DNA from: JADLHS01 sp964553795
Lineage (GTDB): Bacteria; Verrucomicrobiota; Verrucomicrobiia; Limisphaerales; JADLHS01
Reading direction: 5' to 3'
Assembly: GCA_964553795.1 (NCBI GenBank)
Contig: CAZKMR010000007.1
Coordinates: 22,227-86,226, forward strand
DNA length: 64,000 bases
The notes beneath the pieces were generated by a model, which ran no database searches, was not told where the DNA came from, and saw nothing but the letters and a program-made list of their open reading frames with translations. Of the stretch, positions 1 through 11,122 are shown in pieces. The translations under genes were made by a program, and so were the position numbers. Numbering within the stretch: the first letter of the stretch is position 1; each line of letters opens with the position of its first letter.

Positions 1-1
1 G

Positions 2-514
2 AATCGCTGCGGCACTTGCACGCGCTGCATTACCGCGTGCCCGACGCAGGCGATCACCGCGCCCTTTCAACTCGATGCGCGGTTGTGTATTTCCTACCTG
101 ACCATTGAATTGAAGAACGCGATTCCCGTGGCACTCCGGCCGCTGGTTGGTAATCGCATCTACGGTTGCGATGATTGCCTGGCGGCGTGTCCGTGGAATC
201 GATTCGCGCGCGCAGGCCGGCTGATGCAACCCCATTCGCGCGGGGATTTGGCGACCCCTGATCTCGTCGAATTGCTGAAGTTGGACGCAACCGGCTTCAA
301 GCAGCGTTTCGCCAATACCCCAATCCTACGCACCAAGCGTCGCGGCTTGCTGCGTAATGTTTGTGTGGCACTGGGAAATGTCGGAACGACCGAAGCGCTG
401 CCAGCTTTGGAACAAGCGGCAAACGATTCCGAACCGTTAATCGCGGAACACGCGGTTTGGGCGATAGAGCAAATTAAACTCCGCCACGAAGCGGCGCTTA
501 AGGTTCAACCTTGA
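2..514 (+). CDS. queG: Epoxyqueuosine reductase, C-terminal part (5' end outside window)
   Basis: QueG reduces epoxyqueuosine to queuosine in the wobble position of certain tRNAs, using cobalamin and two [4Fe-4S] clusters. The frame is open from base 2, before any start codon, so the N-terminal cobalamin-binding part lies outside the window. The 170 visible residues begin with a ferredoxin-like cysteine motif (NRCGTCTRCITACPTQAI), followed by the family-typical segment with IELKNAIP and the second cluster motif CDDCLAACPWN. The C-terminus carries a HEAT-like repeat (VALGNVGTTEALPAL), as in the long QueG forms. The stop at 512-514 overlaps the end of the convergent cytochrome gene by 17 bases. 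The assignment rests on the motifs and their order. Confidence 0.93.
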   Translation, partial: NRCGTCTRCITACPTQAITAPFQLDARLCISYLTIELKNAIPVALRPLVGNRIYGCDDCLAACPWNRFARAGRLMQPHSRGDLATPDLVELLKLDATGFKQRFANTPILRTKRRGLLRNVCVALGNVGTTEALPALEQAANDSEPLIAEHAVWAIEQIKLRHEAALKVQP

Positions 515-1133
515 GTAATTCGGCTTCGGTATAATTCGCAGTGCGATCTTTGATCGCTTCGCGGATGGCTTCCACCTGCGCCGGCTTGGTTTCCACCGCG
601 ATCTTGCCGAATTGAAAACGAACGTAGGTCGAAATCGCCGCGATTTTCTCGGACTTTTCCTTTTCATCGCCGGGCAATGAGTCGCCCACCGCCAACATCA
701 CCCCCGAGTTCCAGACTTTTCCGTTCACCGTGACGGGGCCGGTCAATCCTTTGGAAATCAACATCACCAAACGCGTCGGCGACGGCGTGCTCACCCACTC
801 GGAATCCACCAGCGGCGGACAGCCATTCGCCGGATTGCCCACGCCGCTCTCCATGTGACAAACGGCGCAATTGTCCAGATACAATTTCCGTCCGCTGGCA
901 AGCACACCTTCAATTCCGCCCTTCGGAGGTTGGTACCGCTGCACTTCAGCGACGGACGTATAGGGCGCATAAACCTTCGGTTCAAACCAGCCGCCATACA
1001 AATCGAAATACCACGCCCCGAGAAACAGCAGCGAGAAGAGCAACGCGAACGGCCACACCGGCATCGGCGTCAGCGTCGCCTTGGGCTCAGCTTCGGGAGA
1101 TGCGACGGTGGATTGTTTGGGATCGGCGTTCAT
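498..1133 (-). CDS. Membrane-anchored monoheme cytochrome c, last gene of the act operon
   Basis: This is a 211-residue protein with a cytosolic N-terminus, one membrane segment at about residues 27-45 and a periplasmic c-type heme domain with CAVCH at 89-93. It probably carries electrons between alternative complex III and a terminal acceptor. The ATG at 1133 overlaps the stop of the CcoO-like gene upstream (ATGA type), so the two are translationally coupled. Its place after CcoN-like and CcoO-like genes suggests a CcoP-like role, but CcoP normally has two hemes and this protein has one. The function is inferred from context. Confidence 0.85.
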   Translation of the reverse strand: MNADPKQSTVASPEAEPKATLTPMPVWPFALLFSLLFLGAWYFDLYGGWFEPKVYAPYTSVAEVQRYQPPKGGIEGVLASGRKLYLDNCAVCHMESGVGNPANGCPPLVDSEWVSTPSPTRLVMLISKGLTGPVTVNGKVWNSGVMLAVGDSLPGDEKEKSEKIAAISTYVRFQFGKIAVETKPAQVEAIREAIKDRTANYTEAELLKVEP

Positions 1134-2002
1134 TTCACAGCAACAGCGTTGGTCGCCGGTTCCGGCGCCGGCGGCGGGGTCACCGGGGCTTCGAACAACG
1201 GCGCGTTCGCCCGCAAACTCAACAAGTAGGCCACCAGCGCCTGGGCGTCCGGCGTGGGGACAATTTCGTAACCTTCCGGCGGCGCAAATTCGCCGGTCAA
1301 ATTCAAGGCATGGGCGGACGGCGTCTGCCCCGCCTTGCGCTGTTCAAACAAAAACCGATAGGGCGGCATGGTTGAACCTTTGACCTCGCCGGCGGGCGCG
1401 TAGAGATGTCGCAAATGCCACGCCGCATCCGGCAAACGCATGCCGACGTTGGCCAGGTCCGGTCCCGCCCGGCGCGTGCCCGGCTGCACCACTTCATCAT
1501 AAATGTAATCTTGCGCCACCGTCCGCCGCCGTCCCCAGCCCCACTCGATATCCGGCCCGGTCGGAACGACGTTCACCTCGATTTTACCGCCGGCTTCGGT
1601 CACGGCTTTGACCAAGGCATCGGTCGCAGTCACGTCGGCGGCCGTCGTGATTTGTTTCGGCAAACCGATGAACGTTTCCGGCTTCGCCAATTCGGGACGC
1701 ACCCGGGCAATCGCGCTCATGGTGTTATCGGCGTTCGTGCCCGCATTGAGCAGCACCACTTCCACCCGAATCCCGCGTTGCCCCACCTGCTGGCTGTGAC
1801 AATAAACGCAACCCAGCGAGCGATAAACCTCCGCTCCCTGTTGCGCCAGACCGGGACGCGCCACCGGATACAGTTCCTCGGCCGGCACGGTCTTGGTCTG
1901 TGTCGCGCGACCCAATTGTATTTGGGGGGCCAACACAAATCCCGCCCACGAAGCCGAGAGCGCCACGAAGGCGGCCAGAAATACGATGCTGCTGGATTTC
2001 AC
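1130..2002 (-). CDS. CcoO-like monoheme cytochrome c (cbb3 oxidase subunit II type)
   Basis: The protein is 290 residues long with an N-terminal membrane anchor (about 4-26) and a heme motif CVYCH at 65-69 followed by SQQVG. Further on it has the CcoO/FixO hallmark RRAGPDLANVGMRLPDAAWH (about 182-201) and a possible methionine ligand segment (KGSTMPPY). The C-terminal tail is proline- and alanine-rich. CcoO passes electrons into the cbb3 catalytic subunit, but the CcoN partner next to it lacks the CuB ligands, so this protein may serve a different acceptor. The start is a GTG at 2000-2002 overlapping the stop of the preceding gene (GTGA). Confidence 0.86.
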   Translation of the reverse strand: MKSSSIVFLAAFVALSASWAGFVLAPQIQLGRATQTKTVPAEELYPVARPGLAQQGAEVYRSLGCVYCHSQQVGQRGIRVEVVLLNAGTNADNTMSAIARVRPELAKPETFIGLPKQITTAADVTATDALVKAVTEAGGKIEVNVVPTGPDIEWGWGRRRTVAQDYIYDEVVQPGTRRAGPDLANVGMRLPDAAWHLRHLYAPAGEVKGSTMPPYRFLFEQRKAGQTPSAHALNLTGEFAPPEGYEIVPTPDAQALVAYLLSLRANAPLFEAPVTPPPAPEPATNAVAVK

Positions 2003-3426
2003 GACTTCACCTCCACGGGTTGCGGAGCAGTCGCCTCAGCATACGCGGTTTTCAAAATCACCCGGTAATAACCACCGATGACGGCTAATACGTTTACCAG
2101 AAACAGTAGTGCGCCCAATGCAATCATCACTTCACCCATCGTGCCGACGCGAAATGCCATCAGGGCAGCTTTGGTTGTTTCCATAAACGGCCCTTGCGGA
2201 TTGGCCAGCTTGAACCCTTGCGCGATGCCCCCCGCCATCAGCGGCAGCGCCAGCACCAAGGCGCCTAACATCGCCAACCAGAAATGCGCTTTGACCCGGC
2301 CTGGTTTCAGCGCAACGCCGGAAATGCGCGGCAGGATGTGATACACGGCGGCAAACATGGCCATGGCAAAAAATCCATACAACCGCAGCGTGGCTTGCCC
2401 ATGCCCAAACCAGGTGTAATCGGTAATGCGCGCCACGGCGGGACAAGCGGCAATGGCTGCGGCTACGGTGACGAAGACCAGCGCCCACACGCTGAACTTG
2501 GCGTAGCACAACGGTCCGCCCCCGCACTTCGCTGCCGTGCCTTTGGCGGTTTGCAGTACGATCAGGATCGTTGCCAGGATCGGCACAATCATCAGGACGG
2601 TGGCAACGCTGCTGAGTGTCCCCATCCAGATTGGCAACGATGAATGTAACGGAATTCCCGTCCAGGAACCGAATAACAACACGGTCCAGAAGACGAACAT
2701 GGCCAGGTAATGACTTTCGAGCGGGCGTTCCGTCAACTTGGGCAACAGATAAAACACCACTGCCAGCCCGGCCAGCGTCAACCAGACGTTCAGCAAATTA
2801 CCCGCGAACCACCACGCGATGGCGGCCTGCGCCATCCCGCGCACATGAAAGAATTGCAGCAACAAGACGGCAGTGGAAAAAATCCACGGAAACCAAAAGA
2901 ACGCACCCAGCACAAACCATTGCGAGGGATAAAGTGATTTCTCCGGGCGACGGGCATACGTTACGAACGCCCAGATGGCCATTAGCACAAAACCGACAAA
3001 CAGAACGACCGCCGCATAGCGGGGCAACTCGAACCATTCATATCCGGAAGTTTGCCCGGTCAGAATGGCGATCAATCCGACCAGCACGCCCAAGTGCCAG
3101 AATTTCGCGCCGACCGCGATGAGGAAGGGCCGCGCCAGTTCCACCCGGCCCAAACGTGCCAGCAACCACAGGCCCGCCCCGAGCCCAGTCGGAAGCGCGA
3201 ACCCGTAAAGCAACAAGTGCGACCACGCCGGATAGGCGCGACCGTAGGTCAGCAGGGCGTTATCCGCGAACATCGCAGGCTGATGAAAGGTCAGGGAGGC
3301 AATGATCCCGAGCACGGAACTCAGGACCAGCCAGAGCGCAGCGCCGCCGAAAAGAGTGAACAGCGGCAGGCGGCACGAAGCGTCAATTGGCGTTGGCGTA
3401 GGCGATGTGGGCGAAGTCACGGTCAT
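1999..3426 (-). CDS. Divergent CcoN-like heme-copper oxidase subunit I lacking CuB histidines
   Basis: This is a polytopic membrane protein of 475 residues counted from the ATG at 3426; an in-frame TTG at 3453 is an alternative start. The overall pattern follows CcoN: a first-heme histidine in WSHLLLYGF (H70), then WWFAGN where cbb3 enzymes have WWYGHN, GIPLHSS where they have GPHHLHY, and TDYTWFGHGQ where they have TDWTIGHVH. The three CuB histidines are therefore absent, and the HxH pair is reduced to one histidine (H342) plus Q344. An intact binuclear oxygen-reducing centre looks impossible. It sits between the act genes and ccoO in one operon. I infer an electron-transfer or structural subunit. 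Confidence 0.82.
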   Translation of the reverse strand: MTVTSPTSPTPTPIDASCRLPLFTLFGGAALWLVLSSVLGIIASLTFHQPAMFADNALLTYGRAYPAWSHLLLYGFALPTGLGAGLWLLARLGRVELARPFLIAVGAKFWHLGVLVGLIAILTGQTSGYEWFELPRYAAVVLFVGFVLMAIWAFVTYARRPEKSLYPSQWFVLGAFFWFPWIFSTAVLLLQFFHVRGMAQAAIAWWFAGNLLNVWLTLAGLAVVFYLLPKLTERPLESHYLAMFVFWTVLLFGSWTGIPLHSSLPIWMGTLSSVATVLMIVPILATILIVLQTAKGTAAKCGGGPLCYAKFSVWALVFVTVAAAIAACPAVARITDYTWFGHGQATLRLYGFFAMAMFAAVYHILPRISGVALKPGRVKAHFWLAMLGALVLALPLMAGGIAQGFKLANPQGPFMETTKAALMAFRVGTMGEVMIALGALLFLVNVLAVIGGYYRVILKTAYAEATAPQPVEVKS

Positions 3427-3445
3427 GAAAACAGGCAACGGCCGG

Positions 3446-3832
3446 TTACTCAAATATGCTGGGCACTTCAGGCGGCTTGGGCGGCGGCTCGAATGCTTTG
3501 GCCACGCGCGCTTTCAATGTCGCGCGCGCTTCCGCCGGGTTCTGCCATTGGCGTTCGGCGAGTTTCATCGCATCGGCAATCGGCAGCCGCACGATTCCTT
3601 TGCCCTGATCCACCCAACCCGCGGTGTGCAACGCATCTGTTTCCGTGGCGCGCAATTCCGCCAGCGCCTGCGCACGTTCGGCGGCGCGTTCCGCTCCAAG
3701 CGGCGGCGGCGTGGTGTATTGCCGTGTCTTCCAGACCAACGCGGCGAAGATCAAACAGACGATGACGACCACCGTCGTGACGGAATAACTCTTCCCCGTG
3801 GCAGGTTTTGTGGCTTCGGCAGAGGGGTTCAT
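3446..3832 (-). CDS. Small single-span membrane protein of the act operon
   Basis: The protein has 128 residues: a short cytosolic N-terminus, one membrane segment at about 19-36, and a soluble tail. The tail contains the stretch GWVDQGKGIVRLPIADAM, which resembles a WVD..KGIVRIPI motif I associate with short proteins near complex III or cytochrome oxidase genes; that link is from memory and not verified. The ATG at 3832 abuts the actF stop, and the gene ends 20 bases before the ATG of the CcoN-like gene. No cofactor-binding residues are visible. It may be an accessory or assembly subunit. Confidence 0.75.
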   Translation of the reverse strand: MNPSAEATKPATGKSYSVTTVVVIVCLIFAALVWKTRQYTTPPPLGAERAAERAQALAELRATETDALHTAGWVDQGKGIVRLPIADAMKLAERQWQNPAEARATLKARVAKAFEPPPKPPEVPSIFE

Positions 3833-5133
3833 CAGTGGGATCCTTTCGGTTGCGTCGGCGCGCCGCGCATGTCATCGGTCTGATCCAGTTCACCGCCGGA
3901 AATCTGCGTCGGCACCGGATGATACAAGCCCATGGCCTCGATCAAGCGCGGGTCTTTGACCGGGAACGGCGCGGTACTGTTGAAGTTCTTCAGGAACATC
4001 ATCGCGAGAATGCCCACCATGAAGGCGACCAGGCCCAGCGCGATAAACGCCCAGAAAACCGGAAAGCCCGCGGTGAAATGCACCGGCATCACGTTCCACG
4101 TCATGTCCACGAAATGCATCAGCCACGCCCACGCCGCAATCGGCACCATGATCGCGAAGTTGCTCTTCACATCAATCCGCAGCAGCGCCACGAACGGCAA
4201 GAAGAAATGGCCGAAGATGATGACCATGCTCACCCAGAACCACGTCCCCTTCTCCCGCATGACATAGTAAAAGGTTTCTTCCGGCATGTTCGCGTTCCAG
4301 ATGATGAAATATTGCGAGAACGTCACGTACGCGTAGAAAACCGTGAACGCAAACAACAGCGTGCCGAGGAAATAATACTGATGTTCGTGCAACACGTCCG
4401 ACAGGATGCGTTGCCGGTCCAGCACCATCGTGATGACATACACCGTGGCCAGAGTCAGCCAGACGCTGCCGGCGAAGTAATGCACGCCGAACATCGTGGA
4501 AAACCAGTAATGCTGCAACGCCATCATCCACATCACGGCACCGAAGGTCAGGGTGAACGCATACAGGAAAATGCCAGTGCACGACAACACGCGCATCTTG
4601 TACGTGCATTCGGCGGCCCCGGTTTCATCCTGTTTCAACGACCAATAACGCAACCGATGCGCCAGCCACCACCAGACGACGAAACAAATCGCCGCCACGA
4701 TGTAAAAGCCCGGCATCGTCAACAACGGCCACTTCGCGTGCAACGCGTGATCAGCATGTGGATCCAGCGTCATCCACGGATAAATTTTCTTCGCGCCGAT
4801 GGCGATTGGAATGAACAGGACCGGCAACAACGTGAACGCGGAGCAGGCCAGATGTTCACAGAAGCGCCGAATCGGGACGGACCAACCGGCATCAAACAAA
4901 TGATGCACCATCACCAGAAAGAGCGCCCCCGCCCCGAGGCTCAGCACAAACATGAACGCCACGAGATAGGAAAAGAGGAAATTCGTTCCCCCGCCCTTCA
5001 GGCTGATAATCAAACCGAGCAATCCCACCACCAGCCCGCCGATCAGCAGGCGCATTGGCAGGGTCCGCCACTTGGTCAGATCCAGCGGCCGGGACTGCGG
5101 ATCAGTATTGGAAAAATCGTCTTGTTGACTCAT
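3832..5133 (-). CDS. actF: Alternative complex III membrane subunit ActF
   Basis: ActF is the second NrfD-like, quinol-binding membrane subunit of alternative complex III (menaquinol:cytochrome c oxidoreductase). The protein has 433 residues with about ten hydrophobic segments, starting with a pair at about 29-70 followed by a loop containing VMVHHLFDAGWSVPIRR. Histidines lie near the membrane edges. It follows actE by 4 bases and precedes the small membrane protein. Length and position in the ActABCDEF order fit the family. ActF and ActC are paralogues; the order and the N-terminus support ActF here. Confidence 0.9.
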   Translation of the reverse strand: MSQQDDFSNTDPQSRPLDLTKWRTLPMRLLIGGLVVGLLGLIISLKGGGTNFLFSYLVAFMFVLSLGAGALFLVMVHHLFDAGWSVPIRRFCEHLACSAFTLLPVLFIPIAIGAKKIYPWMTLDPHADHALHAKWPLLTMPGFYIVAAICFVVWWWLAHRLRYWSLKQDETGAAECTYKMRVLSCTGIFLYAFTLTFGAVMWMMALQHYWFSTMFGVHYFAGSVWLTLATVYVITMVLDRQRILSDVLHEHQYYFLGTLLFAFTVFYAYVTFSQYFIIWNANMPEETFYYVMREKGTWFWVSMVIIFGHFFLPFVALLRIDVKSNFAIMVPIAAWAWLMHFVDMTWNVMPVHFTAGFPVFWAFIALGLVAFMVGILAMMFLKNFNSTAPFPVKDPRLIEAMGLYHPVPTQISGGELDQTDDMRGAPTQPKGSH

Positions 5134-5137
5134 ACGC

Positions 5138-5782
5138 TTACTTGAGTTTCGCGCGGGCGGCCTCGGACAAATCGTCCATCGTTCCGAGCCGGCTCAATTG
5201 CAACGCCCGGAGATACGACACCACCGCCCAACGGTCCATCACGTCCATCTGCGGCGCATATCCCTGCATCAGTCCCTTGCCGTAGCTGATAGTGTGATAA
5301 ACCTCGCCATCCATCAGTTCGACGATGCGTTGGTCATGCAGGTTGGCCACAATCGCCATGGCGCCGATTTTTTTGGTAATTCCCGTGCCCTCGCCGGTTT
5401 GGCCGTGGCACGGCGCACAATAAATGTTGTATTGCCGCCGCCCGCGCTCCAGCAACTGGCTGGTCACCGGAACGGGCGTGAGTTCGACGAAGTTCGTCGT
5501 GCCGGTGACGCGACCGGTGTTCACCGGGACATCCTCAAAGGAATAGATTTCCTTGCCGGCAACCACCAAAGGATCCTCTTGGGCAATCGTGCCCGGTTGC
5601 GGCAACTGCGAACTCAGTCCGCTCGCAAAAAAGCTGTTTGCCGTTTGCGGCCGCAACTTGGCCTGGCGCTTCATGTCCGGAAAAATCTGAAACGGCCGGT
5701 TGCGGGTCAAATCACCCCGTTTGCCCGCGATGAGCACGACGGCGACAACCACGATTCCAAAAACTAAAAGAAAATAGCGCAT
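5138..5782 (-). CDS. actE: Alternative complex III monoheme cytochrome ActE
   Basis: ActE is a 214-residue monoheme cytochrome c and is a likely electron exit of the Act complex. It has a hydrophobic N-terminal segment that serves as a signal or anchor (about 3-19) and a single heme motif YCAPCHGQTGEG at about 119-130. The segment GRVTGTTNFVELTPVPVT before it is typical of ActE-type cytochromes. A candidate axial methionine lies in KGLMQGYAPQM. Start and stop overlap or abut actD and actF, consistent with coupled translation in one operon. Confidence 0.9.
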   Translation of the reverse strand: MRYFLLVFGIVVVAVVLIAGKRGDLTRNRPFQIFPDMKRQAKLRPQTANSFFASGLSSQLPQPGTIAQEDPLVVAGKEIYSFEDVPVNTGRVTGTTNFVELTPVPVTSQLLERGRRQYNIYCAPCHGQTGEGTGITKKIGAMAIVANLHDQRIVELMDGEVYHTISYGKGLMQGYAPQMDVMDRWAVVSYLRALQLSRLGTMDDLSEAARAKLK

Positions 5783-6320
5783 TATTCCTCCACCATTTCG
5801 ATGCGCTTGCTGCCGGCGGTTTCGAGCAACTTGCGGGTTTCTGTCTCAGAATACTTCGGGTCCGCCGTCTCGATGACGACGAAGAAGCGGTCGTGGGTCG
5901 CCAACGCGAACCGGCGATGCTTGAGCAACGGATGATGCAATTTGGGCAGGCGGTTCAACAGCAACATGCCGCCGATGGCGCCAAACGCGCCGAACAGAAT
6001 CGTCAGTTCATACGACGGCGGGAACGCGCCATGCGGGCTGAACATCGGTTTGCCGCCGACGATGATCGCGTAATCCACGGCGTTCATCCACCAGATCATC
6101 AGCATGCCGCTGAAGTAACCGGTCACACCGCCCAGGAACGAGAACCAGCCCACTTTGGAATTCTTGATGCCCATCGCGCGATCCATGCCGTGAATCGGGA
6201 ACGGCGTAAATACATCCCACTTGCGGAAGCCGGCGTCGCGCACCTTTTCCGCCGCATGGAGAACTGACGAAGTGTTCTCGAATTCGGCAATCAAGCCGTA
6301 GGTTTTTGCGTTGGCGCTCA

Positions 6321-6321
<1 letters not shown>
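5782..6321 (-). CDS. actD: Alternative complex III subunit ActD (DUF3341 type)
   Basis: ActD is a small two-span membrane subunit of alternative complex III. The protein has 179 residues. Its N-terminal soluble part (YGLIAEFENTSSVLHAAEKV, continuing to a FPIHGMDRAMG segment) matches the ActD/DUF3341 pattern. Two hydrophobic segments follow, at about 60-80 and 102-124. The C-terminal soluble part ends with an ETRKLLETAG-type helix. The gene overlaps both neighbours by one or a few bases. No cofactor is expected in this subunit. Confidence 0.92.
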
Positions 6322-7738
<1,417 letters not shown>

Positions 7739-7739
<1 letters not shown>

Positions 7740-10700
7740 TAGTGCGCTCCTTTCCCTGCGGCCGGCGCATGATTGTGATCGTGATCATCAGGACTGTGGT
7801 CGGAGTGACCATGGGTGCTGCCGTGCTCCAGCGGATTGCTTCCGTAGCTGTTGGCATATTCGGCAAACGTGAACGGGGCTTCGGTGTAATCGGGCATCGC
7901 CGGATTCGGATTGCGCACCTTGGCGAGATAGGTCGTGCGTGGCTTCGTCAACAGGAAGTCGAGCACGGAGTAATCGCGTTGTTGCGCTTTGAGTTTTGAA
8001 ACGCGGCTGTTTTCGTCCGCCACATTGCCGAACACAATCGCACCCGCCGGACAGGCTTGTTCGCACGCCGTCTTGATCGTGCCATCGGGCACCACCACGT
8101 CGCCGGATTCGCCGGCTTTGACCTTTTGCGCGATCTTCGCGGACTCGATGCGCTGCACGCAGAACGTGCATTTTTCCATCACGCCGCGCATCCGGACAGT
8201 GACATCGGGATTCTTAATCATCTTGATCAAGTCCCATTCGTCCTGCGAACGCATGCCCGATTCGTGATCGCGCCACCACCGTTTCAAATCCCATTCGCCA
8301 TCGGTGGCGTGCAGGAACGGCGGCGCGTAGAACGGCCCTTTGAGTTCCTTGAGCGGACGCTTGTTGTAATCGAGATAATTGTAGCGCCGAACCTTATACG
8401 GGCAGTTGTTGGAACAGTAACGCGTACCCACACAACGGTTGTACACCATTACGTTCAAACCTTCGTGGTCGTGCACGGTCGCATTAACCGGACAAACACT
8501 TTCGCACGGCGCCGCTTCGCAATGCTGACACAGCATCGGCTGGTTCACGGCCTGAACGTCATCAATCCATTCGTCGAATTGCTGCGTTTCGTCCGGCTTG
8601 AACGTCTGGCTCTTGAACGACAAGCCCCAGGTGCGCTTTTTCGGATCCGCGGAATAATAGCGATCAATCCGCATCCAATGCATTTCGCGACCGCGCGCCA
8701 CGAGATCTTTGCCGACGATCGGAATATTGTTTTCGCTCTGACAGGCCACCACGCAGGTGCCGCAACCCACGCAGGAATTGAGATCCACCGCCATGCCCCA
8801 TTGATGCATCTTCGAGCGATACTTTGGGTCATCCAATGGATTTGGATATGCCGGCTTGGGCCAAACGCCTTCATCACTCGGTTGCGGCGGCAACGGCGCA
8901 TTCATCTTCTCCGCGAAATCCGGATGCGACTTGAATTGCTCCAGATTCGCCTCGCGCACAATGGCCCGGCCTTCCATGGACCAGTGCGATTGCGTGCTTG
9001 AAAGCGGATAGGTTTTGCCAGCCAGTTTCGTCACCTTGACGCCGCTGACAATGTAACCCGTCTTGGTCGCGTAAAGCGGATAGGCATCGAATCCGGTGCC
9101 AATCCCGACGCGACCCGTGACCGTGCGACCGTAACCGAGCGCCAGACCGAGGGAAAAATCCGCCATGCCCGGCTGCGTCCAAATCGGCCCGACTACTTTG
9201 CGATCGCCGATGGAAATCTCCACCACGTCGTTGTTCTGCACGCCCAGGGCGCGTGCCGTCTTGCGACTGACCAACACGGCGTTGTCCCACACCAGCTTGG
9301 TGATCGGATCGGGCAACTCCTGCAACCAACCGTTGTTGGCGTAACGGCCATCGTCCAGTTTCGCGTCGCGATACAGCACGACTTCGAGATTGTCCTGACT
9401 CGTTGCCGTGACCGTCGGCGCGGTGAGCGCTTCGTTCAAGGAGGACGCCACCCAAGTCGCCGCAACTTTTTTCGCCGCTGAAGCCGGCGCAAAGCCGTCG
9501 TGTAAGAATTTGTTCCAGGCAAAATCCGAACTGTCACCACTGATGCCAGCGAACGTTTTGCGGACAATCTTGTGCGGGTTTGTTTCGGTCAGACCGCCGA
9601 GCCGCGCCACAAATTCCAGATCTGTCAGCCCGTCGAACAAGGGCGCAATCAACGGCTGCACCGGCACCAACATGCCGTCGGCAGTCAACGCGTCATTCCA
9701 GGCTTCGAGGAAATGGGTCTGGGGAAAATGCCAATCCGACACAACGCCGGTTTCGTCTTCGTAGTAACCGAGACGCACGACCGTTTTCGCTTTGCGCTGT
9801 GTGGCCGGCCAACTCAAATCAGCCGGCGCGTTGTAAATCGGGTTCGCTCCGACAATGACGAGCGTGTCCACTTCGTTGCGGTTGAGCGATGCGGCCAGTT
9901 CGGCGATGCCTGCAGAAATCGCAGCGGGCGATTCCACCAATTCCACCGTCTTGCCAATCGCACCGAGTTTTTCGTTGATGGCCGCCACCAACAGATGCAC
10001 CGCCAACGGTTGGCGCACGCCCGCGACGACGAGCGACTTGCCGCCGCTGGCCTTCAAATCTTTCGCGCACTCCGCGATCCATTTCCGGTCGAGCGCCACA
10101 TTGGAACTGGAGCCCAGCGAGCCGACATTGACGCCCAATTCGGCCGCAATGCCCGCCGCCACCGGAAGCACCGCACTGGCCGCCACGCGCATCCGGTGAT
10201 CCGCGTTCATGCCCGTGAGCGTGAACAGCGATTCCACCGCGTAGAGGCGGCTCATTTTGTCTTCCGGTTTTTCCACCTTCCGCTTGCTGGTGAAACGACG
10301 GATGTGGTTGTGCGCGTCTTCTTCCCCTCCAATGAAATCACAATCCAGCGAGAGAATCGTGTCGGCGACATCGTAACGGAACACCGGCTTGACGGACTTG
10401 CCAAACGCCTTGGTCGCCGCGCGCTGATGAATATCCGCATCAATCGCGTCGTAGAGATACCACTTGGCTTGCGGCAGTTTTTTGACGATTTCCTGATGCA
10501 ACCGCCGGCGCGAAGGCGAATGGGTGCGTTCGCTCAGTAACGCGAGGCCTGCGCCCTGTTTTTCAGCAAATTTTTTCGCAATCTGATCCAGTTCCGCCAG
10601 TGCGGTTTGCTTTGCTACCGCAGTCAATTTGCTCGAGCCGCCCTGCTTCGCGAAACGTGTGGCCCGGTCTGGATCATACAGGTCAAGAATGGCCGCTTGC

Positions 10701-11122
10701 GCAAACCGGTCAGTACCACCATTGCCACCGGGGAACAGCGGATTACCCTCCAGCTTGACCGGACGACCTTCGTAAGATTTGGCCACCAACGGAATCGCCC
10801 CGCCGCGCGTCGGCATGGCGGTCGCATAATTTTCCGCCGTGCCATGCACGTAATTTTCCGGCGCTTTGCCGAACGGCATCAATTTATCTTCCGGCCGACG
10901 ACAACCAGTCGCGCTCAAACCGATACCCGCCAGCGCGAATGATGCCGACATGATCTTGACGAAATGCCGCCGCGAAACGGGATCGGAAAAATCACCCGCA
11001 TTCGCCGGAAATTCGCGTTCCAGGTATTGCTTGAATTCCGGCGTTTCAGCCAGTTCATCAAGGCCGCGCCAATAGTGTCGGCCGGTTTGCGGCGTGTGGT
11101 CCGTGGGAGGAATGGTTTTCAT
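7739..11122 (-). CDS. actB: Alternative complex III iron-sulfur subunit ActB
   Basis: ActB is the large periplasmic subunit of alternative complex III. It fuses a molybdopterin-oxidoreductase-like domain, which in this family carries no Mo cofactor, to a ferredoxin-like domain with one [3Fe-4S] and three [4Fe-4S] clusters. The protein has 1127 residues from the ATG at 11122, chosen because it overlaps the actA stop; a longer frame begins at 11236. An internal twin-arginine motif (SRRHFVKIM, 50-58) before a hydrophobic stretch and C74 suggests Tat export. Cysteine groups appear at about 780 (CVGCGTCVVAC), 864 (CQHCEAAPCESVC), 902 (CSNNC), 985 (CTFC) and 1020 (CEQAC). The C-terminus is histidine-rich. 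Confidence 0.94.

Noticed and set aside
1130..3426. A working cbb3 cytochrome oxidase
   Set aside because: The CuB histidines are missing from the CcoN-like subunit.
3808..5145. Long open frame (445 codons) on the plus strand
   Set aside because: It is antisense to actF with extreme His/Arg/Gln content and no domain signature.
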